Source: Vesta saturnalis
Taxonomy: Eukaryota; Arthropoda; Insecta; Coleoptera; Lampyridae
Assembly (NCBI GenBank): GCA_036346205.1
Contig: JARFJB010001976.1
Coordinates: 10,948,501 to 11,012,500 of the forward strand
Reading direction: 5' to 3'
DNA: 64,000 nt
Position numbers and translations under genes: made by a program. A model generated the notes under the pieces. The model searched no databases. It saw only the letters and a program-made list of their open reading frames with translations, and had not been told where the DNA came from. Shown piece by piece: positions 33,976-45,030 of this stretch. Position 1 is the stretch's first letter, and every line of letters begins with the position of its first letter.

Positions 33976-34113
33976 AAGTGAGACACTATGAATAATGTAC
34001 AAATACTAATATCACATTTTTATCTATCGGTCTTTTTAGACGCTAGGTATTAAACATAAACCATATATTTAATATAAAATTTATAACTATTCACGCTTTT
34101 ATTTTGTTTTCAG

Positions 34114-34233
34114 ATGACTGGTTGCTTTGCATGGCGTTATGCTTATGCAGTTATCATTGTACAAGTCACTGCCTTTAATATGATTTTACCAACCGTTTGT
34201 CCACCAGAATGCATTTGCCTTTCACAAACTCAG
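34114..34233 (+). CDS. Host exon: signal peptide and LRR N-terminal cap
   Basis: A 120-nt exon is framed by a strong acceptor (TTTTGTTTTCAG, ending 34113) and a consensus donor (CAG|GTAAGT at 34234). The ATG is the first exon base, giving 40 codons ending in phase 0. The N-terminus has a hydrophobic core (YAVIIVQVTAF) typical of a secretion signal, followed by CPPECICLSQTQ. That is the C-P-x2-C-x-C start of an LRRNT cap, found in extracellular leucine-rich-repeat proteins of neuronal, immune or receptor type. It is the only clear host exon in the window. No following LRR exon was found up to 64 kb, so the intron may exceed 29 kb. The exact family member cannot be named. Confidence 0.8.
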
Positions 34234-35286
34234 GTAAGTGAAATTTCTTAAACATAAATTAAAATCAAAATATCAAAGAATAAGAAAGACGATGTAAAAA
34301 TGTAAATGTATCAATAACTTATATTGAAAAATGTTTCAGTTTGAAAAAAGTTTCAGATATGTGAGAAATTTTTAAGCGATTTCCGTTTGGTACGTGTTTA
34401 TAATAAGTTTTCATAGGTTTTGTTGGTATACATTTACAATTAATTTTTGATTCAAGTATTCTTAATGGTTTAACCAATTTGAATATAGCCACCAAGAAAT
34501 TAAAACAGATTTTAAATCATAAAATTTACATAAATTATTCGGTAAATAGAAGCGCTTTTCCCACAGTATTTGCATTAATGACATTTAGATAAGTTTGAAA
34601 CCGGTAAAACGAGATGAATTTTTGACTTTATTGTTTACTCAATGGCTATATAAAGGTATAAAAAGGTTTATTTAAAAAGTATGTAGTTCGTATTAGCTAA
34701 ATGTAACGGTGTCAATACAAAAGTGTGCACATTGTATTCTCATTTGGCTTCTCTACAAAGCTAACATCATCTCGTATCGTTTCATTACAGTATATTTTTT
34801 TAATGATGCCTTCGTGTCTGTACGAATTAATTTAATCAATACATGCTGAATGCTTCGAAAACCCTTTTCGCAGATGTATTATGCGCTATACAAGGAAAAT
34901 TGTCCCTCATTAGGCATAATTTCATTTGAAAAAGTGTGCCATATTTAAATTTCATCACTCAGATCCCCTAACTTTATCAGAAACGCATTTTATTTTTTGC
35001 GTTAGTAGAAAAATGAGAAATGAACATAAAGCAAAGAACATAAATTTTATGACAGCTGAGTTTGAAATAACAATTTATAACATACTAAAATAACGTGGGC
35101 TAGATAACGTTCAAAGATATTTGGACTAATTTATAAATAAACTACTCTATCTAAGATGTATTTTTGTGCTAATATTCTCAACCATTAGATAGGACTACTT
35201 TCCAAAGATAACGTCAATAGGACAAAATTATAACTTTTTGGTGAGTGTGATAATTTATGTAGGATACTGTGATACAAGATAAATAA
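34234..35286. other. Intronic-looking AT-rich sequence
   Basis: Follows the LRR exon donor. No exon or element recognised. Confidence 0.5.
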
Positions 35287-35372
35287 TACAGTATTGCCCG
35301 AAATAAACAGTACTGAAACTAAGACGGCGGTGTCTCTATGCGCGCGCTGTCATTCCCAAGTTAGCTAGTGTA

Positions 35373-36631
35373 CAGGGTGGTTTTTTTCGTTAATATTATA
35401 GGGTATAGGCTAAACGGTAAGAGATACAAAAAAACTAAGATACGTGTCCCGTGCTCTTTTTTAGTGTTTAGTTTAATGGCGCAATCGGATCTACGCTAAC
35501 TAAATTGGTTTCGAAGATACAGAGTGATTCTCAAAATCTGCCGGTTTTTATCATCTCTTATGACTCGGTTATTTATGGAGATACAAAAAAGCTTTGAATA
35601 CGAAAGTTTTATGACTTTTTACGCTGAATCCAGTGGCGTTCTTAAAAAAAATATGGATGTTTTATTTTTTGAGATATTATCAAAAGTAGCATTTTCTTAA
35701 ATGGGACACCCTGTATCTAATAATCTCAAAAAATTGCATTTTTTCTTGAGATTGCAACAATATATAACACTTAATATTTTGCATTGTCCTAAATAGCTAA
35801 AATACTAAAAAAATTTTTTTAGTTGGCCATGGATTTAATCAATTCTTTATTTTATAATAGGCATAATAAAATTGCAGATAATAACAATAATAAAACATTA
35901 ATAAACTAAAACAACAACTACAAAAAACAAGAAAAGATTTATAACAACTCAACAGTAATTATTTCAAATACTTATATATAACAATTAGCATAGGTGGCTA
36001 ATCACAAAAGGTGCTCAAATTGTCTTCCATTATGCTCGATGCATTTTTGGGCTCTGCTTGTAACTGAACGAGTGGCGTTATAGATTTGAATATTTGGCAC
36101 TCTTCCAATGTAATTAATAAAATTTGCTCTGAGTTCTTCTACAGTATTACTTCGGGTTTTATAGACTTCATTTTTGATAGATCCCCAAAAATAAAAGTCG
36201 AGTGTCGTCAGGTCGGGGGAACGCGGAGGCCATCTGTTTGGTATTTTAGCTATTTAGGACAATGCAAAATATTAAATGTTATATATTGTTGCAATCTCAA
36301 GAAAAAATGCAATTTTTTGAGATTATCAGATACAGAGTGTCCCATTTAAGAAAATGCTACTTTTGATAATATCTCAAAAAATCAAACATCTATATTTTTT
36401 CGTATTCAAAGCTTTTTTTTATCTCCATAAATAACCGAGTCATAAGAGATAATAAAAACCGGCAGATTTTGAGAATCACTCTGTATCTTCGAAACCAATT
36501 TAGTTAGCGTAGATCCGATTGCGCCATTAAACTAAACACTAAAAAAGAGAACGGGACACGTATCTTAGTTTTTTTGTATCTCTTACCGTTTAGCCTATAC
36601 CCTATAATATTAACGAAAAAGAACCATCCTG
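35373..36631 (-). mobile_element. Element C: mariner-related derivative with ~400-bp inverted repeats
   Basis: TA flanks (35371-35372, 36632-36633) and long inverted repeats: 35373-35805 pairs with 36240-36631, starting CAGGGTGGTT / CAGGATGGTT. The left arm has ~50 extra bases at ~35610. The central part codes only the C-terminal end of a DDE_3-type transposase. The element therefore looks like a deletion derivative able to fold into a long hairpin. Confidence 0.9.
36006..36241 (-). pseudogene. C-terminal fragment of a Tc1/mariner-type transposase in element C
   Basis: The minus strand is open from WPPRSPDLT (third catalytic aspartate region, SPDLT..DFYFWG) at 36241 to TGA at 36006. It continues through EVYKTRSNTVEELRAN and ends GRQFEHLL. 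The N-terminal two-thirds, including the first two catalytic aspartates, is absent. Confidence 0.85.
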
Positions 36632-36685
36632 TACACCTGTCAAGTAAACCTTAAACAATTAATTAGCAGGGCCTAATTTTTAAAA

Positions 36686-36756
36686 ATGGCGTTAAGTACA
36701 TAGGAGAAAGTGTTTCTGATAGAGCATTATTTTCGCTCATATGGAATCGGCCGACG
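36686..36756 (+). pseudogene. N-terminal fragment of element D transposase
   Basis: MALST, a TAG stop, then KVFLIEHYFRSYG: the usual start of this transposase family. Coding stops where element A is inserted (36757). The segment that should follow before the first catalytic residue is missing on the other side, so D had lost ~130 codons before or during the insertion of A. Confidence 0.65.
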
Positions 36757-36758
36757 TA

Positions 36759-39111
36759 GGGGAGAGTGGGGGAAGTTGACGACGTTAAGGAAAAAAAATC
36801 GTAAAATTAAAACGCAAATAATTTTTGAATCCAAACTGTATTATAAAGAACACCACACATGTTGACAATTTAACTAAAAATTTAAATGAAATTCGCATGG
36901 AAAAAAACACAAAAAAACGATTTTCACAATTTGGTGCATTTTTCTCATCTTGCCCCACCGATGGGGCATGATGACGTACATATAGGGGCAAGATAACGAT
37001 TATCGGCAGAAGTCACATATAAATGGCCCGTTCTGTTCATAATCTGTGCATGATTCATGCCACCATGCCTCGCAACAGGCACACTGAATCCAGTCCTCTG
37101 TTGGGGGTTCAATATATCTCTCCTCACAAGCCCGACAAAAAATTTCTTTGTTTGTTTCCTTATTAGCTTCAGATGCTGATATTGTCCCAAATACATTTTT
37201 CTGTACTATCTCGCACTTTCTTTTCTGCAGATTAACTTTTCCGCTTCTTTGCCGTTCTTTTTCTTCAACCTCTTCCTTATTTGGAGTAGAGGTTATTACT
37301 GACGCCTTCTGCTTCTTCCTTTTGGTTTGATTTTGGAAGTGGTCTAATTTGAACGAGGGCTTTATCATCTTCCGCTATTTGCTTTGAAGTTGAAGGTTGA
37401 GGGAGTTCTTGGTGTAATTGCTGTCCAGATGGGCCTGCTACAGCGCAGTCCGGCAATGCATTATTGTCGGGTTTATTTATCAGAGGTTCATCATCACTGG
37501 AGGAGTCTTCCTCAGCAGTTGTTGGATAAGCGGTATTTTGATTTTCAGCGATATTTGGACGTTCACTTACTAGGGTTGGCGCAAAGTCTGTCTCATCAAA
37601 CACATCCGGGTTATATTGTCCAAAAATTTTCCCTACGTCTTTATCTGTTATTGTTTTTCCAGGGTTATTTACAAGAAAATTGTCACAAGCTTGGCTGTAA
37701 TAAGTTTTTAAAGGAGCAAAAAATCCCACGTCCAAAGGTTACATACGGTGCGTCGTATGTGGAGGTAACCCCAATATAATTATTCCACTATCTCTACATA
37801 GGTTGATCGCTTCTAAAGAACAGTGGGAGGAATGGTTGTCTACAATCAGCAAAATGGGCACTTCTTTGGAAGGATGGGTAAATTTTATAAAATGTCGAAG
37901 ATACTGCACGAAACTTTCACTGTTCATCCATCCACTTTGCTGTGCAATGCCATTACTATTTGGGGAACATCCATTCAACAGTTCTGATCGCATCCTTACC
38001 CTCGGAAAAATAAAGAAAGGAGAAACATAGGATCCTTGGGCGTTCATTGCACAAACAACTGTAGTATTTTTCCCCGCTCACCACTAGCAACCTTCGCTAC
38101 CCTTCTGCATCCAGTAGGAGACATAACTTTTGGTTGCTTATTGGGTACAGTCGACAAACCGGACTCATCAGCGTTGAAGATACGGTCAGGAGTAAAATTA
38201 TATTTAACTTTGTGTTCTCGCAGTAGGTTAAAAAATCTCGCTACTTCTACTTTGTTAAACCCCATTAAGCGCCCTAACGATGTCGACTCCGGTGTCCTTA
38301 AACTAATCTTCCGTTTTTTCATAAATGAAATTAACCAGTCTTTTCCAGCTGCTTTGGCGGCCATATTAAATTGATGAGGAGTGTTATTCTGCTCTGCGAA
38401 TTCAAATGCTAGTTTTCTGCATCCCTTGGAAGTTAAACCAAATGCTCTATTATTTAAATCGTTTAAATAGTCTTCTTCTTCTTCTTGCAGATCGGAAAAT
38501 GTATATTTAAATCTACCTCCACTTTCTGGTAGTTTTTCGTTTCGGCGGTGTTTTTTAACGTATCTCCGAAGCGTAGGCTCTGGTATTTCGAAAAGTAAAC
38601 TGGCATTATTAACGGTCTGACGTTCATGTTCAACGGCATGAATTGCAGCAATTAAACTATCTTCCGACCATGATCGACGATCTGTTTTCCTCTTATAATT
38701 TCTTACCATCTGAAACAAAATATTAAGGTATAATACGCCATTGGGGCAAGATGACGAATTCGTCATTTTGCCCCCTTCATCTTGCCCCTCTGGCAATATC
38801 AAAATACAATTGTTTGATAACGAACGCAAGAGAAAATTTATCAACCAAAATGCTCTCAAATCTGCTTGTATAACTCTAGTAAATAAAATAGACAACAAAA
38901 CCAAACGCTTATTTTCAACACACAAAATATTATACACATGTGCAAATAAAACTGTTTACAGGTTACAATTAATACAAAACTAAAGTTAGCGCCATATACG
39001 CGTCTAAGGTATAACTACAGTATAGGTAGATTGTCGTAAAAAGTGTTTTTGGTTTTTGTAAAAACTAAATTCGTCGTCTTGTCCCGTACGCCATCTTGCC
39101 CCACTCTACTC
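36759..39111 (-). mobile_element. Element A: pogo/Tigger-like transposon
   Basis: TA flanks (36757-36758, 39112-39113) and ~23-bp inverted ends (left GGGGAGAGTGGGGGAAGTTG, right complement GAGTAGAGTGGGGCAAGATG). The motif GGGGCAAGATGACG recurs near both ends (36950-37000 and 38742-38790). The 2.35-kb body holds one minus-strand transposase. It is inserted in element D. Confidence 0.9.
37000..38709 (-). pseudogene. Pogo-like transposase of element A, with PHD finger
   Basis: The ATG is at 38709. The N-terminal psq-type helix-turn-helix includes WSEDSLIAAIHAVE and EPTLRRYVKKH. A CENP-B-like second DNA-binding segment follows (GKDWLISFMKKRK, ESTSLGR). The DDE_1 catalytic domain has FNADESGLSTV, LLIVDNHSSH and PLDVGFFAPLK, a DDD triad with all three acids present. 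A long linker ends in a PHD-type zinc finger (CRACEERY, WIQCACCEAWWHESC, CDFCR). Lesions are a one-base loss in an A-run near 38060, a nonsense TAA near 37739 just before the third aspartate, and a frameshift near 37290. PHD fingers at the C-terminus are known in some insect pogo-like transposases. Confidence 0.92.
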
Positions 39112-39796
39112 TACTCTACAGTAGAAAGGAATATTGCGCCAGAATTCTCGCGTTACAGTATGAAAATCCTGAATTTTTTAAAAATCTATGGTTTCCAGAC
39201 GAAGCACATTTTGATTTGTCGGGGCATGTAAATCGGCGCATAAATCGATTTATAGGCTTTGCCAGACCCGATGTGGTTCAAGAAGTTCCTTTACATAGTG
39301 CAAAAGTGAGCGTCTGGTGTGCAGTTTCGGGACACGGAATCATTGGTCCATATTTCATCGAAGAGAATGGTAGGCAAGTCACACTAAATCAACAGAGGTA
39401 CATACAAATTTTAAAACGCTTTATCCCCGATCTACGTCAATTCTGTCGTGCACGTAATTTGGCATTTCGAGAACAATTTTTTCAGCAGGACGGGGCAACT
39501 TGCCATACTGCTGCCGCAGTTCGTCAATTTCTTCAGTGACATTTTCCAAGCAGATTCATTTCACGATTTACTGACTTCCCTTATCATTCACATTCTCCAG
39601 ACGCATACATTTGAGGCATGGCGTTTTCAAAAGGAGACCACAAACCATCGATGAATTAAAGGATTCCGTTAGAGCCTTCTTCGCAGATCAGAGACAACCC
39701 TTATTCTATAACATGACGAGAAACTTAGTACATCGTTATGAAGTCTGTCTTGAACGAGGAGGTGCACATTTAGAACATGTAATAAAGTGTCAATAA
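39096..39796 (+). pseudogene. Tc1/mariner-type (DDE_3) transposase of element D, C-terminal part
   Basis: The plus strand encodes FPDEAHFDLSGHVN (first catalytic Asp, ~39200), VWCAVSGHGIIGPYF, EQFFQQDGATCHTA (second Asp, ~39490) and, after a TGA at 39537, SPDAYI (third Asp region, ~39598). A small deletion and frame change follow, then TIDELKDSVRAFF and HLEHVIKCQ before the stop at ~39796. The family is often listed in insect genomes as an uncharacterised transposable-element protein. The N-terminal helix-turn-helix half is missing. Confidence 0.88.
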
Positions 39797-39861
39797 TATA
39801 TATTTCTTAAATAAATAAAACAATTACGAGTTCAGTACTGTTTATTTTGGGGAATACTGTA

Positions 39862-40154
39862 TTACTAATGTTTTAAAACAATATAATTCCACAATTTATT
39901 ACATATAATTATTTATTTCTCTACGCGTTTCTATACAACATGTATCATTATCAAGAGAAAAATAACAAATAAGTTGTTACGGTAACAAAACATTAAGATA
40001 AACCAGCAAACTTGATGCAAATTGTAATTCTATTATTAAAATATCTGTTAAAGTTGAGTCTTTAACATCAACCTTTCGTTCATTAACCCATATATCGCAT
40101 ATATACCTAGTTCGATAAGGCCACAAGTGCAAAAAATTCAGTCCACTCTGTTAG
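39862..40154. other. Short AT-rich spacer between elements D and B
   Basis: Nothing recognised. Confidence 0.5.
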
Positions 40155-40380
40155 CAGAAAGTCGGGTAATGCGGGACACTTAAGCTTTTGATTTTTTTTC
40201 TGAAGTATAACAGACATTTATAAACAGTGAGAGCTGCTAATTAAAACTAGACAGTAGTACCACTAGGGCATTAATCAAGAAATTAAAGAACAAATTAAAT
40301 CTAGCTGACTGTAAAGTAGTAAATGTACATTATTTTCCAAATGATAGGTTCTGGAGGGTAGCATGGGACAGGTGAAAAAG

Positions 40381-40943
40381 CTATGCAAACTTATTCCAAA
40401 ACTTTATTATGATAAAATAATTAAGAGTAAATTTTGCATAAGTGTAATAAAGAGATATGATATGAACGTTGGCACATTCCTCGTGTGCCCACTTTTGGCA
40501 TTTATTACACTGTGTCCAGTCTTCATCGAAGCTCTCGTGGCATATTATGCATAAATAAACTTCATTTTCTTTATCTTGATCATTTTCCATCTTATTTTTT
40601 TTCATAATTTGAATATTCATCACCGCACTCTGTATTTTATCCACTTTTTTGTTGTACTTCCTCTGGTTTTCGTTATTCACTTCAATTTCTTTGTTGTATT
40701 TCCCCTGATTTTCGTTAATAAATTCTTCTTTTTAGTCGAGTCAACAAAATTAACTTTCTTTGTAACTTTCTTGACAGCCTTGGTGCTCTGGGCTAGTACC
40801 TTTTCTTCCAGAGCAACTTTGAAGGGCGCTGAAGGTAGAATTTCACTTTTTTCTGCCTTCCTTTTTCTCGTTTCCATTCTTCTTTGGGTACAATTTGGTA
40901 TGGGTAATAATCCTTCCAAAACTCTAATTGCGGCATTGCTACC
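40381..40943 (-). pseudogene. Pogo-like transposase of element B: C-terminal part with PHD-like finger
   Basis: Reads LLPIPNCTQRRMETRKRKAE, a Lys-rich linker, and a zinc-finger segment CIICHESFDEDWTQCNKCQKW..HEEC (~40490-40570), a PHD-like pattern whose final CxxC is not evident. It is the continuation of the DDE domain at 42960-44302 on the far side of LINE copy 2. One frame change is at ~40680. Confidence 0.85.
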
Positions 40944-42960
40944 TTTTTTTTATGATTGTGGACCTGAACAGGCTAAAATTGGCCTATCGTGCTAAAGCAC
41001 TTAGGAACACTTAGGAGGATGGATAGAGGGATAATGAATTTCCAATAGATCCCTATGAACAGCTACCTTAAATTTTCTCATAAGTGAGAGGAAAGCAGTA
41101 ACTAGGGAGATCATTCCAGAGTTTAGAAGCCGTGTAGAAAAATGTGGATTGCGGCCGTTTGGTATGACAAGTGGACATTTGTACTGCACACTGATGATGT
41201 GAATGAGCGAAGTGAGTGTTTCTCGCAAAGATAGCCCGAGATGGTTTCGAAGAATATAATTCAGCAGCAGAATAGCTGTTGTAGTAACGATAATACAAAG
41301 AAAGAACTGAAACCATCCTTATATGCTAAAGGGGCTGTATGTGAGAAGTTAAGGACGGGTCATTTGTAAGCCTAATCGCTCTCTTTTGAATACGATCAAC
41401 TATATCTAGAGCGTATTGGGGAGTAGTAACCCAGAGGTGAGAATTATATTCCAGATGAGACCGAATTTGGGCCTTATACAGCAGAAGGAGTTGTCGAGAG
41501 GTAAAGTACTGCTTAGATCTGTACAAAAGGCCTATTTTACGAGTAGCTGTTTTGGTAGCTGACACAAGATGGTCACCCATGAGAGATTTGAAGATACAGT
41601 CATACCCAACAGAGTAATAGAGTCTGAAAACTTAAGAACTGAGCCATTAATACTTACAACAGGAAATGATCGATCTTTTTTGGGGAACACAAGGCAACAC
41701 TGAGTTTTGTTAGCATTAAATTTAACAAGGTTATTGCTTCCCATTCGAGAATACGTTGAATGTCTTTGTTGATTGAATTTGCCATTTCAGCTTTAATTTC
41801 TTGATTTGACATAGAAAGTGGATTATCACTATAAGTGGACTGAGATGAACTACAGTGAAGAGTACTATCATCAGCAAAGCAATGGATGGGGTTAGTTGTT
41901 AAAGAAATAAGGTCATTTATGTACAGCAGAAAAAATGTGGGCGCTATAACGGATCCCTGTGGTACGCCCGCGTTAATGATAACTTCTTTTGAAAAAAGGC
42001 CATCAACTACACGTATTCGTCTTTTATCAAGGAAACTAGAAACCCAGTTGATGAGCGTATCATTTAACCCAAACGAGGTGAGCTTGGAAAGTAAACGCTT
42101 ATGCCAAACTTGGTCAAATGCCTTGGAGATATCTAAAGCGACTACAACTGTTTCACCGGACTACTCTACTGTATTGTTCCAAACTTGGGTCACATATGCC
42201 TAAACTCATATTGGTGGTCACTGAGGAGTTTATTAGTTTCAAGGAACGTGAGCAGTTGCTGATTGATAGCTTTTTCCATGATTTTACACAAACTGGAAGT
42301 GATGGCAATTGGTCGGTAGTTTGAGGGATCGGTCTTATCGCCTTTTTTGGGAGTAGGTTGAACATTTGCTAACTTCCATGATGAAGAGAATTCCCAGAAG
42401 ACATAGAGATCGTATAGAGCTTAGATAGGACTGGTACTAGTTCGGGGGAACATTTCTTTAAGACAATAGCTGGGATACCGTCTGGGTCAGTCGCCTTATT
42501 GAGATCAAGCCTACTAATGATCGATTCCAAGAGCTTGTACCGAAAATGAATTGGTTTCATAGTGTATAAAGAAGAGTTGACTAGGGGCACATCTCTTCCA
42601 GAATCATTGAGACACGAGTTTGCTGCAAACAAATTCACAAAAACATTGGCTTTATATACAGAATCAGCAACTGCCGATCCGTCAATAGATGTTGGGGGGG
42701 GGGGATGAAGATGTTCCAAAGTTTTTACTGATGGCTTTAGCTAAAGACCAAAATTTACGACTGTCTAAAGGAGATGTAGCTAGTTCATTGCATCTTCGTA
42801 GTTCGAACAACTTTTTAGTTTTAGTGATGACACTTTCGCGGATATATCTAGCACCAACGTATTCTACATGACTGCCAACCGATTTATTAGATTTATTAGA
42901 GAAGTAGAAGTACATTATGAGCTCTGACAAATTTTTTGAGTCGGTGATGGTGGTGTCTTT
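40944..42960 (-). mobile_element. Jockey/CR1-like LINE, copy 2 (2.0 kb, 5'-truncated)
   Basis: Same family as 28293-29501. The minus strand carries the segment before RT (SRKFWSLAKAISKNFG, ~42750), the RT start LNKATDPDGIPAIVLKKCSP (~42480), FADD (~41870), FNANKTQCCLVF (~41720), SHLEYNSHLWVT (~41440) and the C-terminal SKLWNDLPSYCFPLT (~41120). Copy 2 retains ~0.8 kb upstream that copy 1 lacks. A G9 run at ~42691 and other indels break the frame. The endonuclease domain is absent. It interrupts element B's transposase. Confidence 0.92.
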
Positions 42961-44302
42961 TCAAAGATATAGGCGTGAACCTGAGCAAATACTGTAATTT
43001 CATTCTTACCAGAGCAAATCATATTTTCGGTAAGCTGATGGAGGCCCAGCACAAATTGTTGCATCTTCAATAGTTGCATGATTGACATTGGAGACCGTAT
43101 TCTGGAGTATACCATTACCAAAATTGTCAATAGAAGCATCAGGAATGTCAGTTATCATGGATGGGAGAAAGTCCAAGTCTGTAAATATATTTCTGTTCAA
43201 AGGATGTTTCCGGTACACTTAAAAGCATTTTGAGCAATGTCCAAACTAGCAGACGGGAAAAAGCGTTGGCCACCAAAGCTGCTATTCTCGCACCGGGATG
43301 TGCTCTCATCCATAATGAACCTGCATCATTATAAGCGGCTTTGAATGATTTAATAAATGTTCAGTCTAGTGGTTGGATTTTGTGCGTCGTATGCGGTGGA
43401 GTGCTTAGCATATGGATATGATTTTCACGAGCATACAAAATTACATCGAGATCTTTATGACTTCCATGTCGGTCCAAGATTAAAGGAACAGGATTCGATT
43501 TAGTGGGCTGAACATATATAGCAAAATGCTTTAGCCATTTTAGAAATACGGAAGTATCCATTCTGCCATTGGCCTGTGCAACACCAACTGCTTCAGGTGG
43601 TGCATTGAACACTAAACTATCATTCATTCTCTGTCTCTTAAATATAAGTAGCGGGGGAAGTTCCGGTGACATTCATGGAAATCGTAACAGTGGCATTTTG
43701 ACCCCTCTCGGTGGACGTCATTTTCCCAACGTGTCTCTTGCCCTTTTGAGGGAGAACTCATTTATTTCTGTGAACACAGGAAACACCGGTCTCATCATCA
43801 TTGTATATACGTGATGTAGGAAATTTATGAACATTCATAAGGAACTCCAGCTTATCAAAAAACAGATTAACCTGCGGTCTATTGAAACCAAGCTGGTTCC
43901 TTCTGGTGATCTCAAAGCGAGATCTGGGTGGCGCTTCAAAAATCCATAATAAATATCTTTCCCCGACATACCTCGTTGAACGTCGAACCTGTGTTCAATT
44001 TTCAAATTTTAGGCAAATCGAAAACAAGCTTCAAAAACTCTTTTCTTGTTAATGGCATTAATTCATTGTCCAAGTTTTACGTGGCTAACAAGTAGGTTTT
44101 CATATTTTTTATTAAAGGAAACCTCAAATCTACCAACTTTAGGTGTTGCTTTAATTTCTGAACCGTCTTTGAAGTTTGTTCTTCGGTATGTTGCACCTTT
44201 TGGCTGCGTCCTTTGTGCTATGATTTTCTTCGGTTATATATTTTACAGCTTGGATGAGGTTATTTTCATCCAAGAACCGCCCTGCATTTAAACTTTGACA
44301 TT
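42961..44302 (-). pseudogene. Pogo-like transposase of element B: N-terminal and catalytic part
   Basis: Starts after a splice-acceptor-like TTTTAG at ~44303 with a psq-type HTH (DENNLIQAVKYITEEN, CNIPKNKLQRRF). It continues with PKVGRFE, the second DNA-binding segment (GKDIYYGFLKRHPDLALRSPEGTS, ~43960-43890), and the DDE domain (PLILDRHGSH, ~43480; HTTHKIQPLD, ~43370). The first catalytic aspartate region at ~43790 has drifted. Many frameshifts and stops. The protein continues at 40943 after the LINE. Confidence 0.88.
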
Positions 44303-44721
44303 CTAAAATAAAAATGAATAAGTTGTAAGATATGACGTGTTGTCCTGCGATACCCGAAATTAACTTGTCCCAGGATACCCGAATCGCCAAAAATATTCGG
44401 CGTATGGTCAACCTATTCAACCCAAAATTAAGCCCGTTTTCAAGTACCAATATGTTGTATAATCCCAAAATTATAACTTGCATGCGGTAGAGACATATTA
44501 ACTCACCTGGTCAATTGATGGTGTGCCTTGAAAGCATAAACGAAACAAATAAAAAAACGCAAAAACCTCAATATAAATGCACTTGCTTCACTACTCCTCA
44601 TGAAAAATTGGAGGTTAGCTTATTATGCATTCACGCGCCTGTATAGCATTAGTGGGTTGTATTATCCATGCCAAAAACTTTTATTATTGCAATGTCCCGC
44701 GCTACCCGACTTTCCCCTGTA

Positions 44722-45030
44722 CTTCTTAAGTGAAATCTCAGTTTGTTTCACTGTAAAGTAAGGTACTTTCCCTATTGCAGGTTGACGGCCATAACTGACT
44801 GTTGTGGTCCTATGCTCCTCGATGACTTACGCAATACAGTGCAATACCGCCGTAAATAACAGTTGTGGTTTTATAGCTCTTAAGCTTTAGTACAGTCAAA
44901 TGAGTGCATTGCGTGCTTATTGTAAACAGTGAGTAAATGCGTGTTTATTTCCGTTGGTAAGAGATTAATTTGTGCTGAACTAATACTGTGTTTTCAGTTA
45001 AACATTTTTATTACCAATTTGCCCATTATT
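44722..45030. other. Putative 5' region of the SDN/GQNKN-family gene
   Basis: AT-rich, no recognisable promoter element. A weak resemblance between ~44776 (GCAGGTTGACGGCC) and the complement of ~48078 was not strong enough to call terminal repeats. Confidence 0.3.

Larger units (their letters stand above)
35289..39859 (+). mobile_element. Tc1/mariner-type element D containing two nested elements
   Basis: TA dinucleotides (35287-35288, 39860-39861) flank inverted repeats of ~31 bp beginning CAGTATT (left CAGTATTGCCCGAAATAAAC, right complement CAGTATTCCCCAAAATAAAC). Inside are element C (35373-36631), element A (36759-39111) and the remains of its own transposase. The TIR and TA evidence is strong even though the body is mostly foreign DNA. 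Confidence 0.9.
40155..44719 (-). mobile_element. Element B: pogo/Tigger-like transposon interrupted by a LINE
   Basis: Inverted ends (left CAGAAAGTCGGGTAATGCGGGACA at 40155, right complement CAGGGGAAAGTCGGGTAGCGCGGGACA ending 44719) with TA next to the right end (44720-44721) and TA within two bases of the left end. A minus-strand transposase spans 44302-40381, split by LINE copy 2 (40944-42960). Confidence 0.88.
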
